The notes under the pieces are model-generated. The model searched no databases. It was not told the origin of the DNA and was given only the letters and a program-made list of their open reading frames with translations. Positions 61,385-64,000 of a DNA stretch of 64,000 nucleotides are shown here, piece by piece; positions within the stretch are counted from its first letter, which is position 1; every line of letters begins with the position of its first letter. The position numbers and the translations under genes were made by a program. The stretch lies in assembly GCF_042651485.1 (NCBI RefSeq), contig NZ_JBHSDH010000013.1:1054001-1118000 (forward strand), in the 5' to 3' direction. Origin of the DNA: Sphingorhabdus_B arenilitoris (GTDB lineage: Bacteria; Pseudomonadota; Alphaproteobacteria; Sphingomonadales; Sphingomonadaceae).

Positions 61385-62357
61385 CGCGAAAGCCTCCCCC
61401 AATGCTATGCGCCGCGCGTTGCCGCAGCAAAATGGCGAGGAAAAAGGGCGTGCCCAGCACCGCCATGACAATCCCGAGCCTAATCTCTCCTGCGCCCGGG
61501 GCGAGCCGCACCAGAGCATCAGCGGTCATGGTCAATATCGCTCCGCCCACCGCGCTGGGCAGCAATATCGCCGATGGCCGCTCCCCAAACCAATAGCGCA
61601 TGACATGGGGCACGATTAAACCGACAAATCCCACCACTCCTGATACCGCAACCGCCGCGCCAACGGTGAACGCGACTCCCGCAATCACCATCCAGCGCAG
61701 CCGGTGTAAATCCGCGCCAATGCTGCGCGCCCCCATTTCGCCCAATGTCAGCGCGTCGAGGCTGCGCCCTGTGATCAGCAGCAGCAATGCGCCCACCAGC
61801 ATAAAAGGAGTAGCGCGCCAGACATCATCCATGCTCCGATCGGTAAGCGCGCCCATCAGCCAACTGACGATCTCGCTCGTGGCGTAGGGGTTGGCCGATA
61901 TGCTGATCAAAAATGCAGTCAACGACCCAGCCAGTGTCGAAAGGACCATGCCGCCCAGCAGGAAACCCAACGGACCCGATCCCCGCCCCGCCATGATCGC
62001 GAGCAGCGCCGCTGCGCCGCCCGCGCCGATCATCGCGCAGATAAAAATGCCATAGGGCCAGGCCGCCAATCCGAAAAATATCGCGGCGACTCCGCCAAAT
62101 GCGGCGCTCGACGAGACACCGACCACCGTGGGATCGGCCAATGGATTGCGCAAACACCCCTGTAAGACTGCGCCCGAAAGGCCAAGCACTGCGCCGATGG
62201 CAGCGCCCAATATCGCGCGGGGCAGCCGCAGCTCCGCCATAATCCATCCATCTGCTCCGCCCGCAAACCAATGGGCCGGCGATATCCAGATTTTGCCCGC
62301 CGACAGGGACAATATAAATGCCGCGAGAAGCAAGATCAGGAGGATAATACGTTTCAT
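61377..62357 (-). CDS. btuC: FecCD/BtuC-family ABC permease
   Basis: A 326-residue inner-membrane permease with about ten hydrophobic segments. LRLPRAILGAAIGAVLGLSGAVLQGCLRNPLADP is the classic FecCD opening (quoted in part: RLPRAILGAAIG and NPLADPTVVGVSSS), and GFVGLIVPHVMRYW is also diagnostic. The ATG at 62357 overlaps the binding-protein stop by ATGA. Together with the receptor, binding protein and ATPase it makes a complete corrinoid- or siderophore-type importer. Confidence 0.88.
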   Translation of the reverse strand: MKRIILLILLLAAFILSLSAGKIWISPAHWFAGGADGWIMAELRLPRAILGAAIGAVLGLSGAVLQGCLRNPLADPTVVGVSSSAAFGGVAAIFFGLAAWPYGIFICAMIGAGGAAALLAIMAGRGSGPLGFLLGGMVLSTLAGSLTAFLISISANPYATSEIVSWLMGALTDRSMDDVWRATPFMLVGALLLLITGRSLDALTLGEMGARSIGADLHRLRWMVIAGVAFTVGAAVAVSGVVGFVGLIVPHVMRYWFGERPSAILLPSAVGGAILTMTADALVRLAPGAGEIRLGIVMAVLGTPFFLAILLRQRAAHSIGGGFRDV

Positions 62358-63148
62358 GCCGCGCGCATCACCTTCATCGCTTCAATGATCGTCGGCCCGC
62401 CGCAAAATAGCAGCCTGTCGGGGAAAGTGACGATCTTTGTTTCAGGAAAATAGCGCAGTAATTTGCGCCGCATCGCAAGTTCGCGTCCCGCCTCGCCATC
62501 GCCTGTCACCGGCATAAAAATGACATCGGGCGGATTGCGAACAAGCGGCTCCAGCGGCAGCTGGCTCCATTGGCTAAGGCCATAGGTAGCGCTGGCATTG
62601 GTAAAGCCCGCCCGCGATAAAAGCTCATCCTGCAGCGTGCCTTTGCCCGGAACAAAGCCGCCCGTTTGCCAGATAATCGCCCGGCGGCCTGTCGCGGGCG
62701 CGGGCGTGGTGGCTGACATGATGCGCTGCATCAGATGCTCTGCGGCTTGCATTCTGCCGATTGCCTTGCCCACGGCTTTCACCTGCTCCAAATTTTCCGG
62801 CACATTGGCTGGAACGCCGAAAGCTTCATGCCTTATGGCGGCTTTGGCAAGCGCCGCGTTGGTTCCGCTGCTCGCCAAATTGCCGGTCAGCAGCAGGCGG
62901 GGCCGCGCCGCGATAACTTCCTCCGCGCTGATTCCCAATGCCGGATATTGCCGCGCCCATTGGACAGGCGCCGACGCGCTCGCCGGATCATGGCTGTAAA
63001 TGCTGACCGCCGCCACCTGCCCGGGCGCGGCGATTTCGGAAAGCACCGCGTCGATGCAAGGGTTGTTCGACACAATGCCGCCCGGCGCAATCTCGGTCTG
63101 GCCGCTGCAACCGGCCAAAGCCAGAAACAAGGGCCAGACCCACCGCAT
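62354..63148 (-). CDS. btuF: Periplasmic binding lipoprotein of the B12-type transporter
   Basis: A 264-residue binding protein with lipobox LAGC (about residues 11-14). The helical-backbone metal-receptor fold is suggested by GGIVSNNPCIDAVLSEI, EEVIAARPRLLLTG and the central long helix region. It delivers a corrinoid or chelate to the BtuC-type permease. The ATG at 63148 shares its last base region with the receptor stop (TGA at 63148-63150), so translation is coupled. The ligand is inferred from the operon, not proven. Confidence 0.85.
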   Translation of the reverse strand: MRWVWPLFLALAGCSGQTEIAPGGIVSNNPCIDAVLSEIAAPGQVAAVSIYSHDPASASAPVQWARQYPALGISAEEVIAARPRLLLTGNLASSGTNAALAKAAIRHEAFGVPANVPENLEQVKAVGKAIGRMQAAEHLMQRIMSATTPAPATGRRAIIWQTGGFVPGKGTLQDELLSRAGFTNASATYGLSQWSQLPLEPLVRNPPDVIFMPVTGDGEAGRELAMRRKLLRYFPETKIVTFPDRLLFCGGPTIIEAMKVMRAA

Positions 63149-64000
63149 CAGAAATTGGCCCTGATGCCGATATGCGCGGTGCGGCCATAATTGCCATAGC
63201 CGCTGACCGTTTCGTAATTTTCATCGCCCAGATTATCGACCCGCCCATATAGCGTAACAGCACCGGTCACTTGATAAGAAGCCCGCAGCGCGACTAACGC
63301 ATAGCCATCGAGCTGCGTGCGCGTGAATGTTTGAAAATCCGTATCAAAACTATCGCCAACCATTTGCAATGACGCGCCTAGATTTACGCCGTCAACGGGT
63401 TGCCAATCGGCGTTGATATTGGCGTCATGTTTTGGCCGCCGAAGCAGCGCGAGCCCGCTGGTCCGATCTTCGCTATCGGTATAGCTGTAATTGGCATCAA
63501 TGGTGACATTATCCGCCGGGCGGATATTCATTTGCAGCTCCAATCCCTTGGCGCGGGTGCGGTCGATATTGTCATAGGTGCCAAAGGGCCGGTTTGTGCA
63601 TATCCCGGTGGTCTGACCAAAGCAGGAGGCAAAGTCGATCTGATCCCGGCTGTTGCGCAAAAATAGCGCCGCGCCCAGTGTCAGCCGGTCGTCCAGCAGC
63701 TTTTGTTCGATGCTGACTTCATAACTGCGCGACTGTTCGGGTTTCAGCGTCACATTGCCAAAATCGCTGCGCAGTTGGAACAAGGTCGGGGCCTTAAACC
63801 CCTCGCCATAGGCCGCACGGATAACAGTGTCATATGAGGGACGCCATGACCCATTTGCGCTGAATGTCACTTGGCTGCCATAATCGCGGTGATCGTCAAA
63901 GCGCGCACCGCCGGTGAACGTCACGCTATCGCTGGGATCGGCGATGATCTGGCCAAAGGCGCTCGATACGTTGGTTTTGGCAAAAGTGAAGCCATCGTTG
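63148..64000 (-). CDS. btuB: BtuB-type TonB-dependent receptor, 5' part outside the window
   Basis: The C-terminal barrel of a TonB-dependent receptor. The frame is open to the window edge: codons before the first possible start (GTG at 63924) read NDGFTFAKTNVSSAFGQIIADPSD, cut here to NDGFTFAKTN, ordinary barrel sequence. Later parts include YGEGFKAPTLFQL, LKPEQSRSYEVSIEQ, NSRDQIDFASC and the C-terminal GRVDNLGDENYETVSGYG, typical of BtuB-like receptors. The last residue is phenylalanine (IRANF). It is followed by btuF-, btuC- and btuD-like genes. A cobalamin riboswitch would be expected upstream, beyond position 64000. Confidence 0.85.
   Translation of the reverse strand, partial: NDGFTFAKTNVSSAFGQIIADPSDSVTFTGGARFDDHRDYGSQVTFSANGSWRPSYDTVIRAAYGEGFKAPTLFQLRSDFGNVTLKPEQSRSYEVSIEQKLLDDRLTLGAALFLRNSRDQIDFASCFGQTTGICTNRPFGTYDNIDRTRAKGLELQMNIRPADNVTIDANYSYTDSEDRTSGLALLRRPKHDANINADWQPVDGVNLGASLQMVGDSFDTDFQTFTRTQLDGYALVALRASYQVTGAVTLYGRVDNLGDENYETVSGYGNYGRTAHIGIRANF

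Overview
The window looks like chromosomal DNA from an alphaproteobacterium of the order Sphingomonadales. The markers are two TonB-dependent receptors, a SciP (DUF1153) cell-cycle regulator, a RibBA with an N-terminal helix-turn-helix, DUF3297 and DUF2855 proteins, branched-chain amino acid catabolism operons, and several families of short palindromic repeats. The assignment comes from gene content and protein character only. The window starts inside an acyl-CoA ligase gene and ends inside a BtuB-type receptor gene.

Layout. 0-6 kb: acyl-CoA ligase (5' end missing), TonB-dependent receptor, a lipoprotein and an exported protein. 6-9.2 kb: an A/T-richer island with a small terminase-like HTH gene pair and a type II restriction-modification set (C-type regulator, divergent cytosine-5 methyltransferase, convergent HNH-like endonuclease candidate). 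9.5-13.7 kb: aconitase and a DUF389 membrane protein. 13.7-20.3 kb (minus strand): a methylcrotonyl-CoA carboxylase operon, read as mccB, hypothetical protein, mccA leader fragment, DUF559 protein, mccA, MaoC hydratase, CitE-like lyase. 20.3-22 kb: ribH and HTH-ribBA. 22.6-28.8 kb: DUF2855, AbgT transporter, flavoprotein, DUF3297, serine hydrolase. 28.8-43.7 kb: mnmA, sciP, RND efflux pair, DUF445, cyclopropane synthase, rlmN, SulP transporter, alpha-carbonic anhydrase. 43.8-52.4 kb: coaBC-dut-moeB/thiF operon, sirtuin, dapB, crotonase, a methyltransferase-nuclease fusion, nth. 52.4-60.5 kb (minus strand): a complete valine degradation set (acyl-CoA dehydrogenase, HIBCH, enoyl-CoA hydratase, mmsB, mmsA) with two polysaccharide deacetylase paralogues. 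60.6-64 kb: a vitamin B12-type uptake operon (receptor, binding protein, permease, ATPase). Valine degradation yields propionyl-CoA, whose usual onward route uses a B12-dependent mutase, so this neighbourhood makes metabolic sense.

The most unusual part is the mcc operon. A two-hairpin repeat occurs as five units, and the arm changes between units are compensatory. In three places the repeat's terminal hairpin contains the Shine-Dalgarno sequence of the next gene (MaoC gene, mccA, DUF559 gene). The DUF559 nuclease-like gene lies between such repeats and is spliced into the operon between a short second copy of the mccA 5' end and the full mccA. GTGA and ATGA stop/start overlaps keep translation continuous through the insertion. 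A different palindromic element of exactly 84 bp lies in frame inside mccB. Together these suggest a repeat system, perhaps linked to DUF559, that moves through an operon without breaking its translation. A second candidate is an autoregulatory operator of four TCACATT half-sites in front of the HTH-fused ribBA. No CRISPR array, rRNA, tRNA or conventional insertion sequence was recognised.
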